From: CAISIP01 sp963974265
GTDB lineage: Bacteria > Pseudomonadota > Gammaproteobacteria > Burkholderiales > Burkholderiaceae_C
Length of the DNA: 7,189 nucleotides
Direction of reading: 5' to 3'
NCBI GenBank assembly: GCA_963974265.1
Contig: CAXBDR010000245.1
Location: forward strand, 1-7,189
The stretch's first letter is position 1. Each line of letters starts with the position of its first letter. The notes beneath the pieces were generated by a model that saw only the letters and a list, made by a program, of their open reading frames with translations, was not told the DNA's origin and did not search any database. A program made the position numbers and the translations under genes. Shown here in pieces: positions 1-6,282 of the stretch.

Positions 1-1036
1 CCGACCGCTTGAGCAAGGCTGCATCGAACCAGCCGCATCGCCGCGAACGTCCCGTGGTGACGCCCTTCTCGGCGCCGACGGTGCTCATGTGGTGGCCGGG
101 CGTGCCCGGCTGCTCCCAGTCGAGTTCGGTCGGGAAGGGCCCACCGCCGACCCGGGTGCAATAGGCTTTGGTGATGCCGAGCACGTAATGCAGCAGGCCG
201 GGGCCGACCCCGGAGCCGGCGGCCGCGTTGCCGGCAACGCAGTTGCTCGACGTCACGTAGGGATAGGTGCCATGGTCGACGTCGAGCAAGGTGCCTTGCG
301 CGCCTTCGAAAAGAAGGTTGGCGCCATGGGCATGGGCCTCGTTGAGTTCGCGCGACACGTCGGCCATCATCGGGCGCAGCAGTTCGGCATGGCGCATGGC
401 CTCGTCGAACACCGGCTGGAACTGCACCTTGCCTTCGGCCATGTACTGCGCCAGTGGCCCGTCGAACGTATAGGCCGCCGAACCCAGGTAACCGGTCAGC
501 ACATGGTTATGCAGCTCCAGCAGTTCGCGCAGCTTGGCGGCGAAACGCTCCGGATACTTCAGATCCTGCACGCGCAGCGCGCGCCGCGCGATCTTGTCCT
601 CGTAGGACGGGCCGATGCCGCGTCCGGTGGTTCCGATGCGGGCATGGCCGCCCTGCTCGCGCGCCGCCTCTCGCGCCACGTCGAGCGCCACGTGCACTGG
701 CAGGATCAGCGGGCAGGCCTCGCTGATGCGCAGGCGCGAACGCACCTCGACACCGGCACGCTCGAGCCCCTCGATCTCCTCGAACAGCTTGCCGGCCGAC
801 AACACCACGCCATTGCCGATGTAGCACCTGACGCCGGCGCGCATGATGCCGCTGGGGATCAGGTGCAGTGCGGTCTTGACGCCGTTGATGACCAGCGTGT
901 GGCCTGCGTTGTGCCCGCCCTGGAAACGCACCACGCCCTGTGCGCTTTCGGTCAGCCAGTCCACGAGCTTGCCCTTGCCTTCGTCGCCCCACTGGGTTCC
1001 GACGACGACGACGTTACGCCCCTTGCTTGCTTTCAT
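1..1036 (-). CDS. purA: Adenylosuccinate synthetase, 5' part (C-terminus beyond window)
   Basis: PurA catalyses the GTP-dependent joining of IMP and aspartate to form adenylosuccinate, the first committed step from IMP to AMP, in the cytoplasm. The frame is open from the ATG at 1036 to the left edge and gives 345 residues; the family is about 430 long, so roughly the last 85-90 residues are missing. Visible motifs: the GTP-binding loop GDEGKGK at residues 17-23, with the catalytic Asp at 18; GGHNAGHT at 40-47, with the catalytic His at 46; GTTGRGIGPSY at 135-145; and TTGRSRRCGWFD at 327-338, the aspartate/IMP-binding loop. The start gives the usual MKASKGRNVVVVGTQWGDEG beginning. It lies 15 bp after the hisZ stop with only a weak GGA Shine-Dalgarno about 9 bp upstream, so translation is probably coupled to hisZ. 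No frameshift or missing key residue is seen. Identification is secure. Confidence 0.97.
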   Translation of the reverse strand, partial: MKASKGRNVVVVGTQWGDEGKGKLVDWLTESAQGVVRFQGGHNAGHTLVINGVKTALHLIPSGIMRAGVRCYIGNGVVLSAGKLFEEIEGLERAGVEVRSRLRISEACPLILPVHVALDVAREAAREQGGHARIGTTGRGIGPSYEDKIARRALRVQDLKYPERFAAKLRELLELHNHVLTGYLGSAAYTFDGPLAQYMAEGKVQFQPVFDEAMRHAELLRPMMADVSRELNEAHAHGANLLFEGAQGTLLDVDHGTYPYVTSSNCVAGNAAAGSGVGPGLLHYVLGITKAYCTRVGGGPFPTELDWEQPGTPGHHMSTVGAEKGVTTGRSRRCGWFDAALLKRS

Positions 1037-1051
1037 GTTCAACAATCCGCT

Positions 1052-2200
1052 TCAAATTGCCTGCACCACCCATTGCCCCGCAACCTGCAGCAGTTCGCGA
1101 TCACACTGGAACTCATCGACTTCGCTCTCGTGTCCCGGCAGCACGCACACCACCGTCTCGCCTTGGGCGCGCAAGGCGCCGATGGCCTTGCGCACATCGC
1201 CGGCCTCGCTCCAGGGAGCGCGGATCGCCGCATGCAGTTGCCGCGGCGGCACGGCGGCCACCAGGGCCTTGACATCCAGGCTGAATCCGACGGCGGGCCG
1301 CTTGCGTCCGAACGCCGCGCCGACCTCGTCGTAACGCCCGCCGCGTACCAGTGCATCGACCGCATCCGGGGAAAAGATGGAAAACCGCGCGCCGCTGTAA
1401 TACGCATAACCGCGCAGGTCGGCCAGGTCGAAACTCACGGCCACTTCGTGCAGGTGACTGGCCAGCCAGCCGAGGTGGTCCAGCGCTGCCGCAATGGCCG
1501 GCTTGGCCGGCAGCACGGTGCGTGCACGCTCGAGCACCGAGGCGTCGCCGTACAGGTCGACCAGCGCCCGCAAGGCTTCGCGCGCGGTGTGATCGAGGTT
1601 GCGCGTCAACGTGGCAAGCGCACTGGCGTCCTTCGATGCCAGAGCATGATGGATGTCCTCGACCTGCGTGGAATGCTCCGACACACCTTCGAGCAGCGCA
1701 TCGACGATACGCACGTCGGCCAGGTCGACCATGGGTGCGGGAGCCCGCGCCGCATGCAGGCAGTCCAGCGCCAGCAGCAGGATCTCGAGGTCGGCTTCCA
1801 GGCCGCCATGGCCGTAGATCTCGGCACCGAACTGCAGCGGCTCGCGTGTCGCGTGGGGTTTGTCGGGGCGGGTATGCAGCACGGGGCCGCAATAACACAG
1901 GCGCGTGACGCCGGCCCGGTTGAGCAGGTGCGCGTCGATCCGGGCCACCTGCGGCGTGCTGTCCGCGCGCAGGCCGAGCATGCGGCCGGACAACTGGTCG
2001 ACGAGCTTGAAGGTCTGCAGGTCGAGTGTCTTGCCAGTACCGGTGAGCAAGGAATCGAGATGCTCGAGCACGGGCGGCATGACCAGCTCGTAGCCATAGC
2101 GACGTGCGGTGTCGAGCAGGTCCCGCCTCAGTTCTTCGATGTGGCGCGCTTCGGACGGCAGGACATCAGCGATGTGATCCGGCAGGACCCAGGCGGACAT
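1052..2200 (-). CDS. hisZ: ATP phosphoribosyltransferase regulatory subunit HisZ
   Basis: HisZ is a catalytically inactive paralogue of histidyl-tRNA synthetase. It assembles with the short form of HisG to make active, histidine-sensitive ATP phosphoribosyltransferase, the first enzyme of histidine synthesis. The 382-residue length fits the family. The protein opens MSAWVLPDHIADVLPSEARH, typical of HisZ. It carries a class II synthetase-like motif 2, LRADSTPQVARIDAH (residues 77-91), and the motif 3 region GYAYYSGARFS (264-274) followed by GGRYDEVG (287-294). Full HisRS would have an LRPEGT-type motif 2 and a C-terminal anticodon-binding domain, and both are absent. The ATG at 2200 is preceded by a weak GAGA Shine-Dalgarno and by a 56-bp gap holding a dyad. 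purA follows after 15 bp. HisG is not in the window, so its short form is an inference from HisZ. Placement between the DUF2065 gene and purA is, as I recall, common in betaproteobacteria. Confidence 0.95.
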   Translation of the reverse strand: MSAWVLPDHIADVLPSEARHIEELRRDLLDTARRYGYELVMPPVLEHLDSLLTGTGKTLDLQTFKLVDQLSGRMLGLRADSTPQVARIDAHLLNRAGVTRLCYCGPVLHTRPDKPHATREPLQFGAEIYGHGGLEADLEILLLALDCLHAARAPAPMVDLADVRIVDALLEGVSEHSTQVEDIHHALASKDASALATLTRNLDHTAREALRALVDLYGDASVLERARTVLPAKPAIAAALDHLGWLASHLHEVAVSFDLADLRGYAYYSGARFSIFSPDAVDALVRGGRYDEVGAAFGRKRPAVGFSLDVKALVAAVPPRQLHAAIRAPWSEAGDVRKAIGALRAQGETVVCVLPGHESEVDEFQCDRELLQVAGQWVVQAI

Positions 2201-2212
2201 GTTTTCTCGGAG

Positions 2213-2226
2213 GCTGTTAAAACAGC
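2213..2226. repeat. Inverted repeat in the hisZ leader
   Basis: The 14-bp dyad GCTGTTAAAACAGC has two 6-bp arms around a 2-bp centre. It ends 12 bp before the hisZ ATG, so it flanks the ribosome-binding region. On the minus strand it follows a TAGAAT hexamer (2228-2233) that resembles a sigma-70 -10 element, although no good -35 element lies 16-18 bp further up. As RNA it could form only a weak 5-bp stem with a 4-base loop. It could be an operator for a dimeric regulator or chance; the arms are seen and the function is not. Confidence 0.4.
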
Positions 2227-2256
2227 GATTCTACCGGCTGCGCCGCACCCGACGGC

Positions 2257-2448
2257 TCAGCTGAGCAACCAGATCAGCAGCAGCCCGCCGAGCACGCTGC
2301 ACAGGCCGAAGAACCGGATCTGTCCATCCTGCATCTGCACCAGCTGCAGAAACATGCGTTTCCACTGCGCCGGCGACAGGAACGGGAACAGGCCCTCGAT
2401 GACCAGCACCAGGCCGAGCGCCAGCCAGAAGACGTCGCCCGAGTCCAA
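2257..2448 (-). CDS. DUF2065 (YjeT-type) small inner-membrane protein
   Basis: This 63-residue protein has two predicted membrane helices, at about residues 7-25 and 44-62. They are joined by a short polar loop containing the FLSPAQWKRMFLQLVQM stretch and then DGQIRFFGL. That pattern, with the early V-I-E-G-L-x-P-F-L-S-P signature, matches the DUF2065/YjeT family, whose E. coli member also lies directly downstream of hflC. The molecular function of the family is not known to me; its position suggests a link with the HflK/HflC/FtsH membrane complex, but that is inference. The start must be the TTG at 2448. The codons upstream in the same frame are GGC and then the hflC stop TAA, and no ATG lies early in the frame. 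The Shine-Dalgarno is poor (GAAGAA about 10 bp upstream, within the hflC end), so translation likely depends on ribosomes finishing hflC. Confidence 0.85.
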   Translation of the reverse strand: MDSGDVFWLALGLVLVIEGLFPFLSPAQWKRMFLQLVQMQDGQIRFFGLCSVLGGLLLIWLLS

Positions 2449-2451
2449 GCC

Positions 2452-3354
2452 TTATTTCTTCGCGGCCGGTGCCGGTGCGATCGTGCCGCGCAACGACTTG
2501 AAGAACTCCGTCGACTGCGGATCGATCACCATCATGTCGCCCTTCTTGTTGAAGCTCATCTTGTAGGCTTCCAGGCTGCGGTAGAACTGCGCGAATTGCG
2601 GGTCGCGTCCGAATGCCTCGGCGTAGACGCGAGCCGCCTCCGCATCGCCCTCGCCCTTGATCTTCTGCGCATCGCGATAGGCATTGGCGATCGTCACCTC
2701 GCGCTGGCGGTCGGCATCGGCGCGGATCTTCTCGCCTTCGGCCGCACCGGTGGAGCGCAGCTCGTTGGCGACCCGCTTGCGCTCGGCCTCCATGCGGCGG
2801 TAGACCGACTCGGTGATCGTGTCCACGTAGTCGGCACGCGTGATACGCACGTCGACGATCTCGATGCCCCAGGGCTTGGCGCCTCCGACGTTCTCGCGGG
2901 CCTCGGACTGCACGTCGGCCGTCAGGTCTTCACGCCGCGTCGACAGCAGCTCCTTGACGGTGCGCTTGTTGATCTCTTCCTGGAACGCGTTGCGCACCAC
3001 CCGGTTGAGCTGGTTGGCACCCGCGGTCTCGTCGAGACCGACGTTGCGGATGTATTCGCCCGGATCGGTGATGCGCCAGCGCACGTACCAGTCGATCACC
3101 ACGCGTTGCTTCTCGGCCGTCAGCATCGGCTCCTGGTCCGTGCTGTCGAGCGTGAGCAGGCGCTTGTCGATATAGGTGACGTTCTGGAACGGCGGCGGCA
3201 GCTTGAAGTTCAAGCCGGGCTCGGTGATCACTTCCTTGATCTGGCCCAGGGCGTACAACACGCCGAATTGCCGCTGGTCGACGACGAACAACATGGAGCT
3301 GGCAATGGCCAGCAGCAGCAAGATGCTGGTGAATAGAAATCCTAACCTGTTCAT
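2452..3354 (-). CDS. hflC: HflC, membrane SPFH/band-7 protein, modulator of FtsH protease
   Basis: HflC pairs with HflK to form a large periplasm-facing cage around the inner-membrane AAA protease FtsH and modulates which membrane proteins it degrades. The 300-residue protein has one N-terminal membrane anchor (about residues 5-25). A band-7/SPFH domain follows (about 26-190), opening with VVDQRQFGVLYALGQI and containing the PGLNFKLPPPFQNV segment. After it comes a long charged helix rich in Glu, Arg and Ala (about 185-250), expected to form a coiled coil. The Pro/Ala/Lys tail is short (APAPAAKK). Length is close to the E. coli protein. The ATG at 3354 has a good AGGA Shine-Dalgarno that overlaps the hflK stop codon, so the two partners are probably translated in balance. 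I see no defects. The family assignment is secure, and HflC rather than HflK follows from the size, the lack of a Gly/Pro-rich N-terminus and the gene order. Confidence 0.96.
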   Translation of the reverse strand: MNRLGFLFTSILLLLAIASSMLFVVDQRQFGVLYALGQIKEVITEPGLNFKLPPPFQNVTYIDKRLLTLDSTDQEPMLTAEKQRVVIDWYVRWRITDPGEYIRNVGLDETAGANQLNRVVRNAFQEEINKRTVKELLSTRREDLTADVQSEARENVGGAKPWGIEIVDVRITRADYVDTITESVYRRMEAERKRVANELRSTGAAEGEKIRADADRQREVTIANAYRDAQKIKGEGDAEAARVYAEAFGRDPQFAQFYRSLEAYKMSFNKKGDMMVIDPQSTEFFKSLRGTIAPAPAAKK

Positions 3355-3361
3355 GATGGTG

Positions 3362-3365
3362 TCCT
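3362..3365 (-). promoter_or_regulatory. hflC ribosome-binding site overlapping the hflK stop
   Basis: The minus strand reads AGGA, sharing two bases with the hflK TAG stop (3366-3364), and sits 7 bp before the hflC ATG. The overlap means ribosomes ending on hflK lie on the hflC initiation site. This suits coupled production of two proteins that assemble together. The motif is seen; coupling is inferred. Confidence 0.65.
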
Positions 3366-4752
3366 AGCGGGTTTCACGCTCACGCGACCGCGTGGCATCC
3401 CGCGAGCGGGAGTCGGAGGTGCTGGAGACCGGGGGCACGACGGTCCCCGACGGTGCCGGTGCGGACGTCGACGCATCGGCCCCGGACTGGGTCTGCTGCA
3501 TGATCTTGTCCAACGGCAGGTACAGCAGGTTGGAGCCCGACCGCGAATCCACCAGCACCTTGGTCACGTTGGAGTAGATCTGCTGCATCGTGTCCACGTA
3601 CATGCGGTCGCGCGTGACCTGGGGTGCTTTCTGGTATTCGGCCAGCACCGACTTGAAGCGTTGAGCGTCACCCTGTGCCTGCGCGACGATTCGTGCCTTG
3701 TAGGCATCGGCCTCTTCCTTGAGCCGCGAGGCCGAACCGACCGCTCGCGGTATCACGTCATTGGCATAGGCCTGGGCCTCGTTCTTCGCGCGTTCGCGCT
3801 CCTGGCCGGCCTTGAGCACGTCGTCGAACGCGGCCTGCACCTGCTCGGGAGGCCGCACGCCGCCTTGCTGCAGGTTGATGTTGACGATCTCGATGCCGAC
3901 CTTGTAGCGGTCCAGGATCTTCTGCATGATCTCACGCACCCGCGGCGCAATCTGGTCGCGCTCCTCGGACAAGGCCGAGTCCATGCGCATCTTGCCGACG
4001 ACTTCGCGCACCGCCGTCTCGGCCGCCAGCCCGACCGCGTCGGTCGGGCTCTTGCTCTCGAACAGGAAGGCTCGCGCATCGCTGAGCCGGTATTGCACGG
4101 CGAACTTGATCTCGACGATGTTCTCGTCCTGGGTCAGCATGGCCGAGTCGCGCAGGCCGGTGGCCTTGACCACCATGTCGCGCCCCACGTCCACCGAGCG
4201 GATCTGGGTCACGAACACCAGTTCATGGCGCTGGATCGGAAACGGCAGCCGCCAGTTGAAACCGGCGCCCACGGTTGTCTTGTACTTGCCGAACTGGGTC
4301 ACGACGGCCTGCTGGCCCTCTTGCACGATGAAGAACCCGGTACCGAGCCAGATCAGCACCACGACCGCCGCGATCAGGCCGGCTCCGATGCCGGCGCTCT
4401 TCATGTCCGGCTGGAAGCCACCGCCGCCGGCACCTCCACCATTGGCGCCACGTCCGCCGCCACGTCCGCCGCCGCGTCCGCCGCCGAAAAGGCCGCCCAG
4501 CTTGCGGTTGAAGTCACGCCACAACTCGTCCAGGTCCGGCGGACCCTGTTGCGGGCCCTGGCCCCGAGGGCGACCGTTGTTCGAGGGCGGAGGCGGTTCG
4601 GGCGGATCGTCTTCGCGCGAGCCATGATCCGACTTGCCCTCCTCGCCCGGCTTGTCGTCGCCACGGCCCCAGCGCGAGTCGTTCAGATTGAACATGCCGC
4701 GTGCACGCTGGCCGATCCGGGACCAGCCGGAAGCAGGTAAATACGCTTTCAT
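3364..4752 (-). CDS. hflK: HflK, membrane SPFH/band-7 protein, partner of HflC
   Basis: HflK is the larger partner of HflC in the cage that surrounds and regulates the FtsH protease at the inner membrane. From the ATG at 4752 it has 462 residues. A cytoplasmic N-terminal tail (1-118) is very rich in Gly, Pro, Arg and Asp and includes PPDLDELWRDFNRKLGGLFG (71-90). A membrane segment follows (about 120-142). The SPFH domain starts at FIVQEGQQAVVTQFGKY (141-157) and a coiled-coil helix spans about 310-375. The C-terminal tail is rich in Ser, Thr and Arg, ending in SRSRDATRSRERETR. The start is uncertain. M20 at 4695 would give MFNLNDSRWGRGDD, which looks like many betaproteobacterial HflK starts. 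However, 4752 lies 18 bp after hflX, has a GAGAA sequence 9 bp upstream, and M20 has no evident Shine-Dalgarno, so I keep 4752. A 12-bp tandem repeat encodes part of the Gly/Arg tract. Confidence 0.95.
   Translation of the reverse strand: MKAYLPASGWSRIGQRARGMFNLNDSRWGRGDDKPGEEGKSDHGSREDDPPEPPPPSNNGRPRGQGPQQGPPDLDELWRDFNRKLGGLFGGGRGGGRGGGRGANGGGAGGGGFQPDMKSAGIGAGLIAAVVVLIWLGTGFFIVQEGQQAVVTQFGKYKTTVGAGFNWRLPFPIQRHELVFVTQIRSVDVGRDMVVKATGLRDSAMLTQDENIVEIKFAVQYRLSDARAFLFESKSPTDAVGLAAETAVREVVGKMRMDSALSEERDQIAPRVREIMQKILDRYKVGIEIVNINLQQGGVRPPEQVQAAFDDVLKAGQERERAKNEAQAYANDVIPRAVGSASRLKEEADAYKARIVAQAQGDAQRFKSVLAEYQKAPQVTRDRMYVDTMQQIYSNVTKVLVDSRSGSNLLYLPLDKIMQQTQSGADASTSAPAPSGTVVPPVSSTSDSRSRDATRSRERETR
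4451..4486 (-). repeat. Three tandem 12-bp units encoding Gly-Gly-Gly-Arg in HflK
   Basis: On the plus strand the unit CGTCCGCCGCC(A/G) occurs three times in succession (4451-4462, 4463-4474, 4475-4486), differing only in the last base of the first copy. In HflK it encodes the GGGRGGGRGGGR run at about residues 90-101. The unit is a multiple of three, so gain or loss of a copy would lengthen or shorten the flexible tail by four residues and keep the frame. The copies are seen; length variation between strains is an inference. Confidence 0.8.
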
Positions 4753-4770
4753 CTCAGATTCTCGTTTTCG

Positions 4771-5967
4771 TCATCGTTCGATTGTGCCCAATTGCAAAAC
4801 AGCCTCCGCTTCACCGTGGGAATTCTCGTGCCCCGGTGCCTCTTCGTCGTCGTCGCCCCGCGCCAGCTGCGCGAGTCGTGCGCGTAACTCGGTCATGCCC
4901 TCGCCGGTTCGGGCGCTGACGAACAGTCGCTCGGTCTGGTTGTCGCAGAACGTGATCCAGTCCTGCATCACCAGGGGCCGGCGATCCGGCTCCATGGCAT
5001 CGAGCTTGTTGAACACCAGGATCTGCCGGATATCGGCGGCACCGATCTCGCGCAGCACCCGCGCGACCTCATCCATCTGTTCGAGGTGATTCGGATTGGA
5101 CGCGTCGACGACATGCAGCAACACGTCGGCATCGACGGCTTCCTGCAGCGTGGCCTCGAATGCATCGATCAGCCCGTGCGGAAGATTGCGGATGAATCCC
5201 ACGGTATCGGACAAGGACACCGAACGGGACGCGTCTCCGAGGTAGAGGTGACGGGTCGTGGTGTCCAGTGTCGCGAACAGCTGATCGGCCGCATAGGCCC
5301 GCGCATTGACCAGGCTGTTGAACAGGCTGGTCTTGCCGGCATTGGTGTAGCCGACCAGCGAGATCGCGAAGGTGTCGCGGCGCTGGCGTTGACGGCGCTG
5401 GGTCTGGCGTTGGCGCTTGACCTTGCGCAGACGCTCCTTGGTGCGCTTGATGCTCTCGCCGATCATCCGGCGGTCCAGTTCGATCTGTGTCTCGCCGGGA
5501 CCGCCACGGGCGCCGATACCGCCGCGCTGGCGCTCCAGGTGCGACCAACGGCGCACCAGCCGCGTGCTGAGGTATTGCAGCCTGGCCAGCTCGACCTGCA
5601 ATTTGCCCTCGTGGCTGCGCGCACGCTGGGCGAATATCTCGAGGATCAGCATCGTCCGGTCGTTGACCGGCAACTCCAGATACCGCTCCAGGTTGCGTTG
5701 CTGTGCCGGGCTCAGGCTCTGGTCGAACACGATTTCGCTGGCGCCGAGCTGCTGCGCCATCAGCTTGATCTCGTCGGCCTTGCCGCTACCCAGGAACAAT
5801 GCGGCGTCCGGGGCCTTGCGCTTGCAGGTGACGCGCGCGACCGGATCCAGCCCGGCCGTCACGGCCAGCTGGCTCAGTTCTTCCAGGGCACCATCGAAGT
5901 GCGCGAGTCCCAGATCGACACCCACCAGAATGGTGGCGGCGTCGGAGGATTCAGTGTGGTTGGACAA
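4771..5967 (-). CDS. hflX: HflX, ribosome-associated GTPase
   Basis: HflX is a cytoplasmic GTPase of the Obg-HflX group that binds the 50S subunit and can split stalled or idle 70S ribosomes, notably in heat stress. The 398-residue protein shows, in order, an N-terminal HflX domain (about 12-115) and a helical linker with the family signature GGPGETQIELDRR (155-167). A very basic Arg/Gln stretch (182-197) precedes the G domain: G1 GYTNAGKTS (206-214), G2 in TLDTTTR (233-239), G3 DTVGF (254-258), G4 NKLD (320-323) and G5 SAR (351-353). G1 has GKT-Ser in place of the more common GKS. An acidic tail follows (371-389). The TTG at 5967 is the best start: the frame closes upstream at a TGA (5992-5994), with no ATG or GTG between, and the first internal ATG is residue 70, inside the N-terminal domain. 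No clear Shine-Dalgarno precedes it. hfq lies 63 bp upstream and hflK 18 bp downstream. Confidence 0.95.
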   Translation of the reverse strand: MSNHTESSDAATILVGVDLGLAHFDGALEELSQLAVTAGLDPVARVTCKRKAPDAALFLGSGKADEIKLMAQQLGASEIVFDQSLSPAQQRNLERYLELPVNDRTMLILEIFAQRARSHEGKLQVELARLQYLSTRLVRRWSHLERQRGGIGARGGPGETQIELDRRMIGESIKRTKERLRKVKRQRQTQRRQRQRRDTFAISLVGYTNAGKTSLFNSLVNARAYAADQLFATLDTTTRHLYLGDASRSVSLSDTVGFIRNLPHGLIDAFEATLQEAVDADVLLHVVDASNPNHLEQMDEVARVLREIGAADIRQILVFNKLDAMEPDRRPLVMQDWITFCDNQTERLFVSARTGEGMTELRARLAQLARGDDDEEAPGHENSHGEAEAVLQLGTIER

Positions 5968-6013
5968 GTGGGAAAACAGGCGGACGGGCGATCAACACAC
6001 GGCCATCAGCCGG

Positions 6014-6030
6014 GCCGGCAACAAGCCGGC
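6014..6030 (-). other. GC-rich hairpin directly after the hfq stop
   Basis: Directly after the hfq TGA the minus strand reads GCCGGC-TTGTT-GCCGGC, a 6-bp all-GC stem with a 5-base loop. No T-run follows, so it does not look like a normal intrinsic terminator, and hflX beyond it belongs to the same gene set. It could stabilise the hfq 3' end, mark a processing site, or partly reduce read-through into hflX. The stem is directly visible; its role is not. Confidence 0.55.
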
Positions 6031-6282
6031 TCAGGTGGCCGCAGGCGCTTCACCGCCTTCGGACACGGAAAAGTTGACCGCGCGCCCGGGCACGATGGTC
6101 GAGATGGCATGTTTGTAGACCATTTGCGTGACCGTGTTGCGCAACAGCACGACGTACTGGTCGAAGGATTCGATCTGACCTTGCAGCTTGATGCCGTTGA
6201 CAAGGTAGATGGACACCGGGATATGTTCCCTGCGCAGGGCATTCAAGAAGGGATCCTGCAGAAGTTGACCTTTGTTACTCAC
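6031..6282 (-). CDS. hfq: RNA chaperone Hfq
   Basis: Hfq is a hexameric Sm-like RNA chaperone that pairs small regulatory RNAs with mRNAs and influences their stability and translation. The protein has 83 residues, short like other betaproteobacterial Hfqs. It opens MSNKGQLLQDPFLNALRREH, with proximal-face Gln9 and Asp10 (E. coli Gln8 and Asp9). The Sm1 region is IPVSIYLVNGIKLQGQIESF with distal-face Tyr26, Ile31 and Lys32. The Sm2 motif is YKHAISTIVP (56-65) with Lys57 and His58. Rim residues are Arg17, Arg18 and His20; E. coli has Arg at the last of these. The tail is short and mildly acidic (VSEGGEAPAAT). The start is a GTG at 6282, supported by a GGAG Shine-Dalgarno 6 bp upstream and by the family N-terminus. 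The frame stays open to an ATG at 6381, but those 33 extra residues do not resemble Hfq and are rejected. hflX follows after 63 bp. Confidence 0.97.
   Translation of the reverse strand: MSNKGQLLQDPFLNALRREHIPVSIYLVNGIKLQGQIESFDQYVVLLRNTVTQMVYKHAISTIVPGRAVNFSVSEGGEAPAAT

Noticed and set aside
89..2566. An 825-codon open frame on the plus strand opposite purA, hisZ, the DUF2065 gene and the end of hflC.
   Set aside because: It lies in exact codon register with purA and hisZ, so it stays open simply because those genes avoid TTA, CTA and TCA codons. The opposite frames encode well recognised proteins, it crosses four unrelated genes, and its product resembles no family I know.
6014..6030. The hairpin after hfq as a Rho-independent terminator.
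   Set aside because: No run of T follows on the minus strand; the next bases are CCGGCTGATGG. I list it as a hairpin of unknown role only.
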